From assembly GCF_001578185.1 (NCBI RefSeq), contig NZ_CP011008.1, positions 3,624,001 to 3,688,000 of the forward strand: DNA of 64,000 nucleotides. Reading direction: 5' to 3'. This DNA is from Peribacillus simplex (lineage in GTDB: Bacteria; Bacillota; Bacilli; Bacillales; DSM-1321). A model generated the notes under the pieces. It was not told the DNA's origin, made no database searches, and worked only from the letters and a program-made list of their open reading frames with translations. Shown here piece by piece: positions 31,157 to 39,285 of this stretch. The position numbers and the translations under genes are program-made. Position 1 is the first letter of the stretch, and every line of letters starts with the position of its first letter.

Positions 31157-32302
31157 TTATCTTCCAACTAATCTTTTAACGATTTTCACGGTGGTTTCAG
31201 CTGCATGCCTGACTTCCTCTTCCGTGTTGTTCAAACCGAAGCTGAAACGAATCGAATTCTTCGTCCTCTCCGAATCTTTCCCGAACATCGCCACAAGCAC
31301 ATGCGACGGATCGATTGACCCTGCTGTACAAGCGGATCCGCTCGATACCGCAACACCTGCCAAGTCCATATTAACGAGCATCGATTCCACATTCGTACCC
31401 GGGAAACTAATATTCAGCACATGTGGCAGCGACTGTTCCATTGATCCGTTAATTTCATATTGTACATCCGCCCCATCAAGGACGGCAAGCAATACGTCTT
31501 TATATTGCTTGTATTGCTCCGTTTTCTTTTCCATCATGCTTTGTGCAATTAAAACAGCTTCTGAAAAACCGGCAATGGCCGGCACACTCTCCGTACCCGC
31601 TCGGCGTTTGCGTTCTTGTTCCCCGCCATATAAATGCGGATTCAGCTTCAAGCCTTCACGTATATATAGAAAGCCGATTCCTTTGGGACCGTTGATTTTA
31701 TGCGCTGTTACACTCAGCAAATCCACACCCAATTCACGAACATCTATGGAGATCAAACCATATGCCTGAACGGCGTCCGTGTGGAAAATGGCTTGATGAC
31801 CTTTGAGCAATTGTCCAATTTCAGCAATCGGCTGGATCGTTCCGACCTCGTTATTGCCGAACATGACCGAAACCAAAATCGTATCGTCCCGCAATGCCGC
31901 CTTTAAATCGGCAATGGAAATAAGCCCCGCTTCATTCACAGGTAAATATGTGATTTCAAAGCCAGACTTCTCAAGGAATTGGCATGTATGCAAAACCGCA
32001 TGATGCTCGATCTCCGTCGTTATGATGTGCTTTCCTTTTTCTTCATAAGCATTCGCAACACCAATGATCGCCGTATTATCCGCCTCGGTTCCGCCGCTCG
32101 TGAAAATGATTTCATTCCGCCCGGCACCGATGCTTTTTGCAATACTCGAACGCGCCTCATCTAAAACATGGCGAGCCTCCCGCCCGAAAGCATGAATGCT
32201 CGACGGATTACCAAAGTCATGGCTCATGACTGTCATCATTCTATCGATCACATTCGGATGCATCGGTGAAGTCGCAGCATGATCTAAATATATTCTGTCC
32301 AC
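31157..32302 (-). CDS. yrvO: cysteine desulfurase YrvO (IscS family, MnmA partner)
   Basis: 381 aa PLP enzyme that releases sulfur from cysteine for tRNA thiolation. PLP lysine in SVTAHKINGPKGIGF, catalytic Cys in SSGSACTAGSIDPSHVL, and N-terminal IYLDHAATSPMHPNV. The GTG at 32302 with GGAGGCGAC upstream gives the family length; the frame is open to 32362. It is downstream of cymR by 60 bp. Confidence 0.95.
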   Translation of the reverse strand: MDRIYLDHAATSPMHPNVIDRMMTVMSHDFGNPSSIHAFGREARHVLDEARSSIAKSIGAGRNEIIFTSGGTEADNTAIIGVANAYEEKGKHIITTEIEHHAVLHTCQFLEKSGFEITYLPVNEAGLISIADLKAALRDDTILVSVMFGNNEVGTIQPIAEIGQLLKGHQAIFHTDAVQAYGLISIDVRELGVDLLSVTAHKINGPKGIGFLYIREGLKLNPHLYGGEQERKRRAGTESVPAIAGFSEAVLIAQSMMEKKTEQYKQYKDVLLAVLDGADVQYEINGSMEQSLPHVLNISFPGTNVESMLVNMDLAGVAVSSGSACTAGSIDPSHVLVAMFGKDSERTKNSIRFSFGLNNTEEEVRHAAETTVKIVKRLVGR

Positions 32303-32362
32303 TTTATTGTCGCCTCCATTAAAAAACGCAAGCGCCCACATAATAGGCGCATTGCTGATCAC

Positions 32363-32782
32363 TTAAATATAGTACATATAAGAGTTGATTTCACCCGTTT
32401 CCTTATAGTTCGCCAAATCCATAAGCGTCGTATTATCCAATACATCCTTCACAGCATCGCGGATCCGGATCCAAAGCTGGCGCTTCACCGGCTCTTCATC
32501 CTCAATTCCTTCAACAGGGGTAATCGGCCCTTCCAATACGCGAATGACATCACCCGAAGTAATCTCCTGAGGATCTTTAGACAAGACATATCCGCCATAC
32601 GCACCACGGACACTCTTCACCAACCCTGCATTACGTAGCGGCGCAATCAGCTGCTCCAAATAATGCTCCGACAGATTATGCGTCTGGGCAATCGATTTCA
32701 AACTTTTCGGGCCTTCTCCATAGTGTTTAGCAAGCTCGATCATAATCGTTAAACCATAACGGCCTTTAGTAGATATCTTCAT
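32363..32782 (-). CDS. cymR: Rrf2 family transcriptional regulator CymR
   Basis: 139 aa winged-helix regulator, starting MKISTKGRYGLTIMIELAKH. HTH region SLKSIAQTHNLSEHYLEQLI and wing VKSVRGAYGGYVL. There are no Fe-S cysteines, matching CymR rather than IscR. In B. subtilis CymR with CysK represses cysteine and methionine sulfur genes including the mccAB operon, found at 2-6 kb of this window. ATG 32782 has GAGGTG 7 nt upstream. Confidence 0.95.
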   Translation of the reverse strand: MKISTKGRYGLTIMIELAKHYGEGPKSLKSIAQTHNLSEHYLEQLIAPLRNAGLVKSVRGAYGGYVLSKDPQEITSGDVIRVLEGPITPVEGIEDEEPVKRQLWIRIRDAVKDVLDNTTLMDLANYKETGEINSYMYYI

Positions 32783-32913
32783 ACATATACACCTCAAATT
32801 ATTTATCCGTTTCTAAATTCTTTTGAAATTATAGCATATTCCCGCCAGAAATGCATTCAACCTCCCTTCATTTGTCAAATTATCCTAATAGGAGAGGTAG
32901 GGAATATATTGTT

Positions 32914-33018
32914 AAAGACGGATTATCCAGTGCCAAGGACGAATTATTATCCATCAAGGACGAATTGTCTTACGCCAAGGACGAATTATCCCGCATTTTG
33001 GCCGAATTAACTTCTTTG
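32914..33018. repeat. array of five 21-bp repeats, upstream of the NERD gene
   Basis: Units begin at 32914, 32935, 32956, 32977 and 32998. Each is exactly 21 bp, with conserved AAGGACGAATTA and a variable second half; the first and last units are divergent. One frame reads KDELLSI/KDELSYA/KDELSRI heptads. Another, open from a TTG at 32909 with AGGAGAGG upstream, reads RTNYYPS/RTNCLTP/RTNYPAF. The same motif recurs after the NERD gene. Confidence 0.85.
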
Positions 33019-33135
33019 TAAGACAACTTACATTTTTCAAATGAAAGTTCTGTTCTTTGACACATTTACTTTTACTAAAAATACAGGAAACCTATCATTA
33101 ATAGAGAATATTTCTATTATTAAGGAGTGGTTACT

Positions 33136-34116
33136 ATGATGATAAAAGAATGTGAGATACCTTTAAAAGTACATATGATAGAAGCTCTAATGAGACGCTT
33201 ACCACCTGATCATGCTAAGCAACCGATATTAAACTCAGACATCAAAAAAATCAAAGCTGGATATAGTGGGGAATATAGAGTCATATCCTCTCTAAATGCC
33301 CTTCCTGAAAAAGAGTATCTAGTTTTTCATGACCTCCGTCTAATTGGATCACCCTTCCCCTTCCAAATCGACATCCTCATTCTCACTTCTTATTTTCTAT
33401 TAATTATTGAAGTGAAAAACATGGCTGGTGAAATCTATTTCGACAACACATTCAATCAACTTATCCGCACAAATCCAGATGGAAAAACAGAAGCTTTTGA
33501 TGATCCAATTCTGCAAGTGAACCGGCAGCGCCAACAGCTAGTTGAATGGTTGAAATTTAAAAAAATCATCAATCTCCCAGTAGAAACAATAGTCGTCAGC
33601 GCCAATTCATCAACGATAATACGAGCTGAGAACAGAGATATTCATAGAAAAGTGATACGTAAAGATAGTATTCTTATAAAAATTGCAGAATGCAAAGAAA
33701 AATATAAAAAGAAAATCCTTTCAACTAAAAATATGAAAAGAATATCTACTATATTGCTCGACGAACATACACCTTATATTCCAAATATTTTGGAAAGTTA
33801 TGGAATCCCCCTTACCACCCTTCAAACCGGAGTATACTGCCATAAATGTTATGCATTTTCTATGGAGAGACGATTAAGAAAGTGGATTTGCCGTACATGC
33901 TTGCATTCTTCCCATGATGCCCACATCTCCGCTCTTCAGGATTATGTATTCCTCGTTAAACCTACCATTACCAACAGCGAATTCCGGCAATTCCTCCAAC
34001 TCAAATCTCCATCAAGTGCAAAAAAGTTATTAACTTCATTAAAATTACATCATTCCGGCAACACCAAAGGAAGAGTTTACTTTTTACGTTCGATTATTGA
34101 GGATAGGACGAATTAA
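33136..34116 (+). CDS. NERD domain (nuclease-related) protein with C-terminal zinc-ribbon-like motif
   Basis: 326 aa. The NERD domain spans about residues 35-160: AGYSGEYRVISSL, PFQIDILILTSYFLLIIEVKN (the D and E-x-K of a PD-(D/E)xK-like site). Further along is a Cys pair set, CHKCYAF...WICRTC, followed by a helical C-terminus. I chose ATG 33136, 8 nt after AAGGAG. The last residues, EDRTN and the stop, lie in the first unit of the downstream 21-bp repeat array. Not in the B. subtilis order, so this is an insertion between cymR and rarA. Confidence 0.88.
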   Translation: MMIKECEIPLKVHMIEALMRRLPPDHAKQPILNSDIKKIKAGYSGEYRVISSLNALPEKEYLVFHDLRLIGSPFPFQIDILILTSYFLLIIEVKNMAGEIYFDNTFNQLIRTNPDGKTEAFDDPILQVNRQRQQLVEWLKFKKIINLPVETIVVSANSSTIIRAENRDIHRKVIRKDSILIKIAECKEKYKKKILSTKNMKRISTILLDEHTPYIPNILESYGIPLTTLQTGVYCHKCYAFSMERRLRKWICRTCLHSSHDAHISALQDYVFLVKPTITNSEFRQFLQLKSPSSAKKLLTSLKLHHSGNTKGRVYFLRSIIEDRTN

Positions 34117-34227
34117 TTGGTGTGAAGGACGAATTATTTGATGTGTAGGACGAATTATTTCGTATGAAGGACGAATTATTTTCCTGTAGGACGAATTAGC
34201 TGCCTGAAGTGCGCATTAAATACTAAT
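34105..34227. repeat. array of 21/20-bp repeats, downstream of the NERD gene
   Basis: Units start at 34105, 34126, 34147, 34168 and 34188, with a degenerate one at 34208. Conserved core AGGACGAATTA, variable remainder. It shares the core and orientation with the upstream array at 32914. No open frame crosses it because each frame meets stops. Confidence 0.85.
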
Positions 34228-34303
34228 TCAACTGCATCACAGCATAATCAGCGCATTTTCCCCATAAGTTGTGATACCTTTATATTAAAAGGAGAGGTGC
34301 GCA

Positions 34304-35575
34304 ATGAATATTAAACCGCTTGCTTTCCGGATGCGGCCTCGATCGATTGATGAGATCATCGGGCAGGAGCATCTGGTCGGTGAAGGGAAAATTATCGCAA
34401 GGATGGTGAAGGCCAAGCAGCTTTCTTCCATGATTCTGTATGGTCCTCCGGGAATTGGCAAGACATCGATTGCAAGTGCGATTGCCGGAAGCACGAAGTT
34501 TGCTTTCCGGACGCTGAATGCGGTGACCAATAATAAAAAGGATATGGAAATCGTGGCAGCCGAGGCTAAGATGTCCGGTAAAGTGATTCTGCTGCTTGAT
34601 GAGGTTCATCGACTCGATAAGGCAAAACAGGATTTTCTATTGCCATACCTTGAAAACGGGATGATTACCTTGATCGGTGCAACGACCAGCAACCCCTATC
34701 ATGCAATCAATCCGGCTATCCGAAGCCGGTGTCAGATTTTCGAGCTCAAATCCTTGGAAACCAATGATATAACTACAGCTCTGGAACGGGCACTTCATGA
34801 TGAAGAGCGGGGGCTTGGTGCGTATGAAACGGATGTCAGCCTTGATGCCCTTACCCATTTCGCGACTGCTTCAAACGGAGATGTCCGCAGTGCCCTTAAC
34901 GCTCTTGAGCTCGCCGTCATTTCCACTGAACCCGATGAGTCCGGAACGATTCATATAGATCTGCAAATTGCCGAAGAATGCATGCAGAAAAAAAGCTTCT
35001 CACATGACAAGGATGGAGATGCCCATTATGATGTTCTGTCGGCTTTCCAAAAATCAATTCGCGGAAGTGATGTGAATGCAGCCCTTCATTATTTGGGGCG
35101 CTTGGTCGAAGCCGGCGATCTTGTCAGCATTGCCCGCCGCATGGTGGTCATTGCCTACGAAGATATAGGTCTTGCCAATCCTCAGGCTGGTCCTAGGGCC
35201 CTTGCTGCAGTCGAAGCCGCTGAACGGCTCGGTTTTCCTGAAGCCCGGATTCCACTTGCCAACTCAGTGGTCGAGTTATGCCTATCACCTAAATCGAACA
35301 CGGCCATTGTCGCAATTGATGCAGCGCTTTCCGATATTCGCAGCGGCCATAGCGGAGATGTACCGGACCATCTTAAGGATGCCCATTACAAAGGAGCCAC
35401 AGATCTCGGACGCGGCATCGGTTACCTTTATCCGCATGACTACGAGAATGGCTGGGTGAAGCAGCAATACTTACCGGATAAACTGCGCAGCAAAAAATAT
35501 TACAAACCGAAAAAGAGCGGGAAATTTGAACAAGCCCTGGCATCGGTCTATGAAAATATCGAGAAAAAGAAATAA
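34304..35575 (+). CDS. rarA: replication-associated recombination protein RarA (MgsA family AAA+ ATPase)
   Basis: 423 aa clamp-loader-like AAA+ ATPase acting at stalled forks. Walker A ILYGPPGIGKTSIASAI, Walker B VILLLDEVHRLDKAKQD, arginine finger region INPAIRSRCQIFEL. The C-terminal tetramerisation domain ends GYLYPHDYENGWVKQQYLP. Ribosome site AAGGAGAGGTG. Transcribed opposite to cymR. Confidence 0.96.
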   Translation: MNIKPLAFRMRPRSIDEIIGQEHLVGEGKIIARMVKAKQLSSMILYGPPGIGKTSIASAIAGSTKFAFRTLNAVTNNKKDMEIVAAEAKMSGKVILLLDEVHRLDKAKQDFLLPYLENGMITLIGATTSNPYHAINPAIRSRCQIFELKSLETNDITTALERALHDEERGLGAYETDVSLDALTHFATASNGDVRSALNALELAVISTEPDESGTIHIDLQIAEECMQKKSFSHDKDGDAHYDVLSAFQKSIRGSDVNAALHYLGRLVEAGDLVSIARRMVVIAYEDIGLANPQAGPRALAAVEAAERLGFPEARIPLANSVVELCLSPKSNTAIVAIDAALSDIRSGHSGDVPDHLKDAHYKGATDLGRGIGYLYPHDYENGWVKQQYLPDKLRSKKYYKPKKSGKFEQALASVYENIEKKK

Positions 35576-35607
35576 CTCCGGATCGCTTTATACCCGGAGT
35601 TTTTTTA
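35575..35607. terminator. terminator shared by rarA and the convergent coat-like gene
   Basis: ACTCCGG and CCGGAGT stem followed by TTTTTTT in the rightward sense. Confidence 0.88.
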
Positions 35608-36252
35608 TTGTGGGAAATGAAAGCTTTTGACATGTCTCAAATTGACAAAGACCGCCTCCCCATGAGCATTCACCATCTCAATGATGCCATCTTTCACCGT
35701 ACTGAGCTTACCAATATTCTTCGGATGCATCCCTAAGTCGAGCACCACCAATTTATTGGTCAGCTTTTTCATCTGTTCCTCCAATGTCCTGGCCCAGCTT
35801 AAAGATGAGACCTGTGCCAGTTGCTCTGATTTATTCAAACCGTAAGGGCCTTTATCATCATTTGAAACCGAAAGCCACTTCAAATGATCCATCGAGATGA
35901 ACATCGTTTTAAATACAGGCGAATAAAAGACGAAATAGTTATTCATGATTCCCACGATATAGCCATGAACCGAGTATTTTTTCGTGAGCAGGATTTCAAC
36001 GAACCTCCCCTTCGCATTCATCAACAATTTTCGGAACGATGTCTCTTCGATTTCAGGCTCTCCTCCCGACCCAAACTCCTCTTCGATTATTGGAAAGGAA
36101 AAATTCTTAATGTGCCTGAATGAAATGTAACGGTACACTTTTCCAGTATACAAGACGATGATGTCCGAGCTTGCTTCAATTAAAATCCCCGCTTCATGTA
36201 TATTCCCTGCGAGCTCAAGTTCTATATACTGACCTATATGTTTTGATAACAA
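35605..36252 (-). CDS. spore-coat-like protein with repeated small beta domains
   Basis: 215 aa from TTG 36252 (AAAGGAGG 9 nt upstream). Three related segments can be seen, each a short beta-rich unit with a 'H(I/L)K' near its end: ELELAGNIHEAGILIEAS...FRHIKNFSFP, FVEILLTKKYSVHGYIVGI...MDHLKWLSV, and LGMHPKNIGKLSTVKDGIIEMV...RHVKSFHFP. The same layout occurs in CotB and DUF2642 proteins. The CotB-like gene lies next door in the same direction. A coat role is inferred from this similarity. Confidence 0.7.
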   Translation of the reverse strand: MLSKHIGQYIELELAGNIHEAGILIEASSDIIVLYTGKVYRYISFRHIKNFSFPIIEEEFGSGGEPEIEETSFRKLLMNAKGRFVEILLTKKYSVHGYIVGIMNNYFVFYSPVFKTMFISMDHLKWLSVSNDDKGPYGLNKSEQLAQVSSLSWARTLEEQMKKLTNKLVVLDLGMHPKNIGKLSTVKDGIIEMVNAHGEAVFVNLRHVKSFHFPQ

Positions 36253-36512
36253 GCGTTGCTTCCTCCTTTCTATTGAAATCAATCAAACCAAACAGTATGC
36301 TTTGTTCCAACATGAAACCAGGTTACCTGTCATTAGAATGGTTGCTTGGCCATTTTTTTGTCAGTTCCAAATAGCATTTGAACGGATAAAATCGTCATTA
36401 AAAATTTTTATAGAATGAAACATCTTCCATCATGAGCAAAAGCTGCATGTCCACTTTCCATAAGAAGGCACAACAACTCCATATTGGTTGCTGTACCTGT
36501 TTGGTATTTCTT

Positions 36513-37721
36513 TTACCGTGGGTTTTGGGATGTTGCTTTGATTAAGTTCTCAATCCATATTTGCTTGAACGTATTTACTCGAGGTCCCCGCCCTAAACTT
36601 CCATTTGATGAACTGCTTGAAGAGCTTTCATATGATGAACTGCTTGAAGAGCTTTCAATAAATGAACTGCTTTCATCCAATGAAGAGCTTTCAATGAATG
36701 AGCTGCTGCTTTCAACAGAAGAGCTGCTGCTTTCATCTGAAGAACTGCTTTCGTCTGATGAACTGCTGCTTTCGTCTGATGAACTGCTGCTTTCGTCTGA
36801 TGAACTGCTGCTTTCGTCTGATGAACTGCTGCTTTCATCTGATGAACTGCTGCTTTCGTCTGATGAACTGCTGCTTTCGTCTGATGAACTGCTGCTTTCG
36901 TCTGATGAACTACTACTTTCGTCTGATGAACTGCTGCTTTCATCTGACGAACCTTTGCCTTTGTATGATGAACCGCTTGAACTGCTTCCTTTTGACGAAC
37001 CTCCAGCTGAAGTGCCTCCATTTGCAGAGTTTGCACCTTCTGCTTCTGCTTCGCGATTTTCATTTACCTGTACAGTTATAACTACGAATTGGATATGATC
37101 CGTTGTCACATAAAATAATTCTTCATGATGAACAACGATAAGGTGGCTGTCAGTAACTTCCATCAGGATGCCCTCAACTTTATTAGGTCCTCCAGCACTG
37201 ACGGATACCCAATTGTGGACTAACCGTGATAGTAAGCCGTTAATTGTTTCTGTACCGTCACCAAATTGAGGCAATAACTCATTGTCCGCCAGCTCCAGCA
37301 CTGTTACACTTTTAATATGGGAAATCGGGTATAGAACAAGCCCGTCATTCTCACTGGATAAAATTAAAAATTCCTCTTTTACATCTACAACCCGGCCAAC
37401 TTTTGATGCCGGACCGCCGCCATTCACTTGAATGCAGCTAGTTTGAAGTGATTCCAGCATACCTAAAAAATTTGCTGGAAATACTGTTTCTTCTTCGTTG
37501 ATCGAACATAAATCAAGTTGAGATTTTTTCGCATTCCTCACAACAATTTTCAAATGCTCGATGGCGAAATATACGAGTTGATTTTGTTCTGTTTGAATCA
37601 CGATATAATCGCTCTGCACTGTTAAAAGCTTGCCTTCTCTAGAATCAGGCCCGCCTTTAAACGCCCTGACAAATTTCCCTGTTAAAGCTTCAAGGTACGG
37701 TAAACCAACAGTCTCTTCCAT
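36513..37721 (-). CDS. cotB: CotB-like spore coat protein with DESSSSS repeats
   Basis: 402 aa. Three CotB-type units occupy about residues 10-225: FKGGPDSREGKLLTVQSDY, VNGGGPASKVGRVVDVKEEF and SAGGPNKVEGILMEVTDSH, each ending in an 'EHLK/SHIK/DHIQ' strand. A low-complexity region follows with about ten DESSSSS heptads, then SSS-rich tails. The end is unusual: NTFKQIWIENLIKATSQNPR. B. subtilis CotB has the same N-terminal architecture and a Ser/Lys/Arg-rich tail phosphorylated by CotH; here the repeat is acidic instead. ATG 37721 is preferred; TTG 37739 overlaps the ribosome site. Confidence 0.85.
   Translation of the reverse strand: MEETVGLPYLEALTGKFVRAFKGGPDSREGKLLTVQSDYIVIQTEQNQLVYFAIEHLKIVVRNAKKSQLDLCSINEEETVFPANFLGMLESLQTSCIQVNGGGPASKVGRVVDVKEEFLILSSENDGLVLYPISHIKSVTVLELADNELLPQFGDGTETINGLLSRLVHNWVSVSAGGPNKVEGILMEVTDSHLIVVHHEELFYVTTDHIQFVVITVQVNENREAEAEGANSANGGTSAGGSSKGSSSSGSSYKGKGSSDESSSSSDESSSSSDESSSSSDESSSSSDESSSSSDESSSSSDESSSSSDESSSSSDESSSSSDESSSSDESSSSSVESSSSFIESSSLDESSSFIESSSSSSSYESSSSSSSNGSLGRGPRVNTFKQIWIENLIKATSQNPR
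36755..36950. repeat. 21-bp tandem repeats encoding DESSSSS
   Basis: About nine near-identical 21-bp units (GATGAACTGCTGCTTTCGTCT on the plus strand), with rare silent changes. Copy number is likely variable between strains through slippage. Confidence 0.9.
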
Positions 37722-37916
37722 TTTTCCTTTAGCCTCCAATAGTTATTTATACTTTAGTGATATCCGTACTGCATATATATGCGCCTTCTTTCTAATACGG
37801 ACTCTGCTAATCACCCATTTTGTAGTAAATCGTCGTACGCCTAGAAAAATGTTATGAAAAAAACTCTTTCCATTCTATTAAACTATTAAAAAAGGGCCTT
37901 CCTTTTTAATAAAAAA

Positions 37917-37938
37917 ACTCCGGAATTTTCCCCGGAGT
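37917..37938 (-). terminator. terminator-like hairpin
   Basis: AACTCCGG and CCGGAGTT with TTTTTTT leftward. It follows the doubtful 62-aa frame. Confidence 0.75.
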
Positions 37939-37949
37939 TACTTCATCAT

Positions 37950-38138
37950 TTACCTTATTGAACGAAATGGCCTTTCTTCCAAGTTACTTAATAATTCCGT
38001 CATTTCCCCTCTACTGCTTAACCAAACGCTTCCACACTGGATAACGGCAAATTCATCTCGATCAGCAGAATTGAAAAGGATCCTTGGAAGCAGCCAATAG
38101 ATCTTTATATACCTCCCATTTGCAAAACAGACTTGCAC
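37950..38138 (-). CDS. doubtful 62-aa frame
   Basis: GTG-started frame ending ECGSVWLSSRGEMTELL-like sequence (observed: FAVIQCGSVWLSSRGEMTEL). No family is recognised and no properly spaced ribosome site lies before the GTG. A GGGAGG lies inside the frame. It is kept because a terminator follows within 15 bp and the composition is protein-like. Confidence 0.35.
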   Translation of the reverse strand: MQVCFANGRYIKIYWLLPRILFNSADRDEFAVIQCGSVWLSSRGEMTELLSNLEERPFRSIR

Positions 38139-38184
38139 TCCCTCATAACCTGAAAGTCTGCTCGTATGTCAGGAAAAAAAAAGA

Positions 38185-38212
38185 ATACTCCAAATGGAAA
38201 TTTGGAGCATGA
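38185..38212 (-). terminator. terminator of the GntR/ABC operon
   Basis: CTCCAAAT and ATTTGGAG stem, then leftward TTCTTTTTTTT. Confidence 0.85.
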
Positions 38213-38215
38213 CAT

Positions 38216-38908
38216 TTACCTATGTTTTTCCTTTAGCCACCCGATTACCGATTTCCCACCGTTTTCGCGGAGATCCTCAGCTTCTTCCTTTCCAATGGCC
38301 TTACCATCCTTGATCACGATCACCTCATCAAGGATTTTCTCGATTTCCTCGATTTCATGAGTGGCCATGATAACCATTTGCCTTTCAAAATCGATATAAG
38401 ACAGCAAGCTCCGTACTATCGACTCCCGAACCATAACGTCCAACCCTGAGAATGGTTCATCCAATAGCACGACCGGTACCTCCCGAGACAGGGCCAGCAC
38501 TAATTTAAGCCGTCCCCGATTACCTTTCGACATCGTACGGACCTTCTTCCGGACATCCAATTTCATGAATGCCAGCATTTCAATTGCCTTATCCAGGTTA
38601 AAATCAGCAAATTGCGATGCATGAAAATCAATATACTGACCTGCGGTAAAATTGGTATAGAAAAAATCAAGCTCTGACAGATAAGAAACAACAGAAGCCG
38701 TCCTCCTGCTTACCGGCACCCTATCGACCGTCACCTCTCCATGATCCGGTTTCGCGAGTCCGGCAATCAGTTTGAGCAATGTTGACTTACCGCTGCCATT
38801 GGCCCCCAGCACCCCATATATCTTCCCCACTTCAAACGTGAGTGAAACACCATCAAGGGCAGTAATGTTTCCATACTTTTTCGTTACATCATGCAGCTCA
38901 ACCGTCAT
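38216..38908 (-). CDS. ABC transporter ATP-binding protein (YtrB-like)
   Basis: 230 aa. Walker A GVLGANGSGKSTLLKL, Q-loop region, signature MSKGNRGRLKLVLALS (degenerate LSGGQ), Walker B VVLLDEPFSGLD. The degenerate signature is typical of the Ytr/bacitracin-type ATPases. It overlaps the GntR gene by 4 nt (ATGA), so translation is coupled. It works with the permease encoded two genes upstream. Substrate unknown. Confidence 0.92.
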   Translation of the reverse strand: MTVELHDVTKKYGNITALDGVSLTFEVGKIYGVLGANGSGKSTLLKLIAGLAKPDHGEVTVDRVPVSRRTASVVSYLSELDFFYTNFTAGQYIDFHASQFADFNLDKAIEMLAFMKLDVRKKVRTMSKGNRGRLKLVLALSREVPVVLLDEPFSGLDVMVRESIVRSLLSYIDFERQMVIMATHEIEEIEKILDEVIVIKDGKAIGKEEAEDLRENGGKSVIGWLKEKHR

Positions 38909-39282
38909 TTTGCATCCCCCTGCTTCTTCAGAAATTGCTGTACCGCTGTCAGCATTTCTTCTCTCGACAAGCCGATTTCTTTCATATTTTCAACGAATGT
39001 CTCGATAACTTCCGTTTGAATCCGGGTACGCAATGATGCAATCAGCACCGGATCATTTTTAACGAATGTACCTTGCCCCCTTCTCGTCTCCACAATTCCA
39101 TCCCTCTCAATCTCGGTATAAGTACGCTGGATCGTATTCGGATTGACACCCATCTCGACAGCCATTTCGCGGACCGATGGCAGCTTATCCCCACTCTTTA
39201 CCTCACCCCGTACAATTGAATAACAAATTCGATCGGCAACCTGTAAATAAATCGGTTTTGAAGCATGAAAATCCTTCGACAT
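38905..39282 (-). CDS. GntR family regulator, YtrA subfamily
   Basis: 125 aa. N-terminal winged helix (PIYLQVADRICYSIVRGEVKSGDKLPSVREMAVEMGVNPNTIQRTY) with a short C-terminal effector/dimer tail, the YtrA layout. Such repressors usually control their own ABC operon and often respond to cell-wall antibiotics. It lies between permease and ATPase genes, 3 nt after the former. Confidence 0.93.
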   Translation of the reverse strand: MSKDFHASKPIYLQVADRICYSIVRGEVKSGDKLPSVREMAVEMGVNPNTIQRTYTEIERDGIVETRRGQGTFVKNDPVLIASLRTRIQTEVIETFVENMKEIGLSREEMLTAVQQFLKKQGDAK

Positions 39283-39285
39283 CCT

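Noticed and set aside
32914..34227. 21-bp arrays as a CRISPR locus
   Set aside because: Conserved part is only about 11 bp, spacing is 21 bp, spacers are 10 bp, and no cas genes are present.
36593..37081. Long open frames on both strands in the CotB repeat region
   Set aside because: They are produced by the 21-bp repeat having no stops in other frames; only the CotB frame has matching domains and a start.
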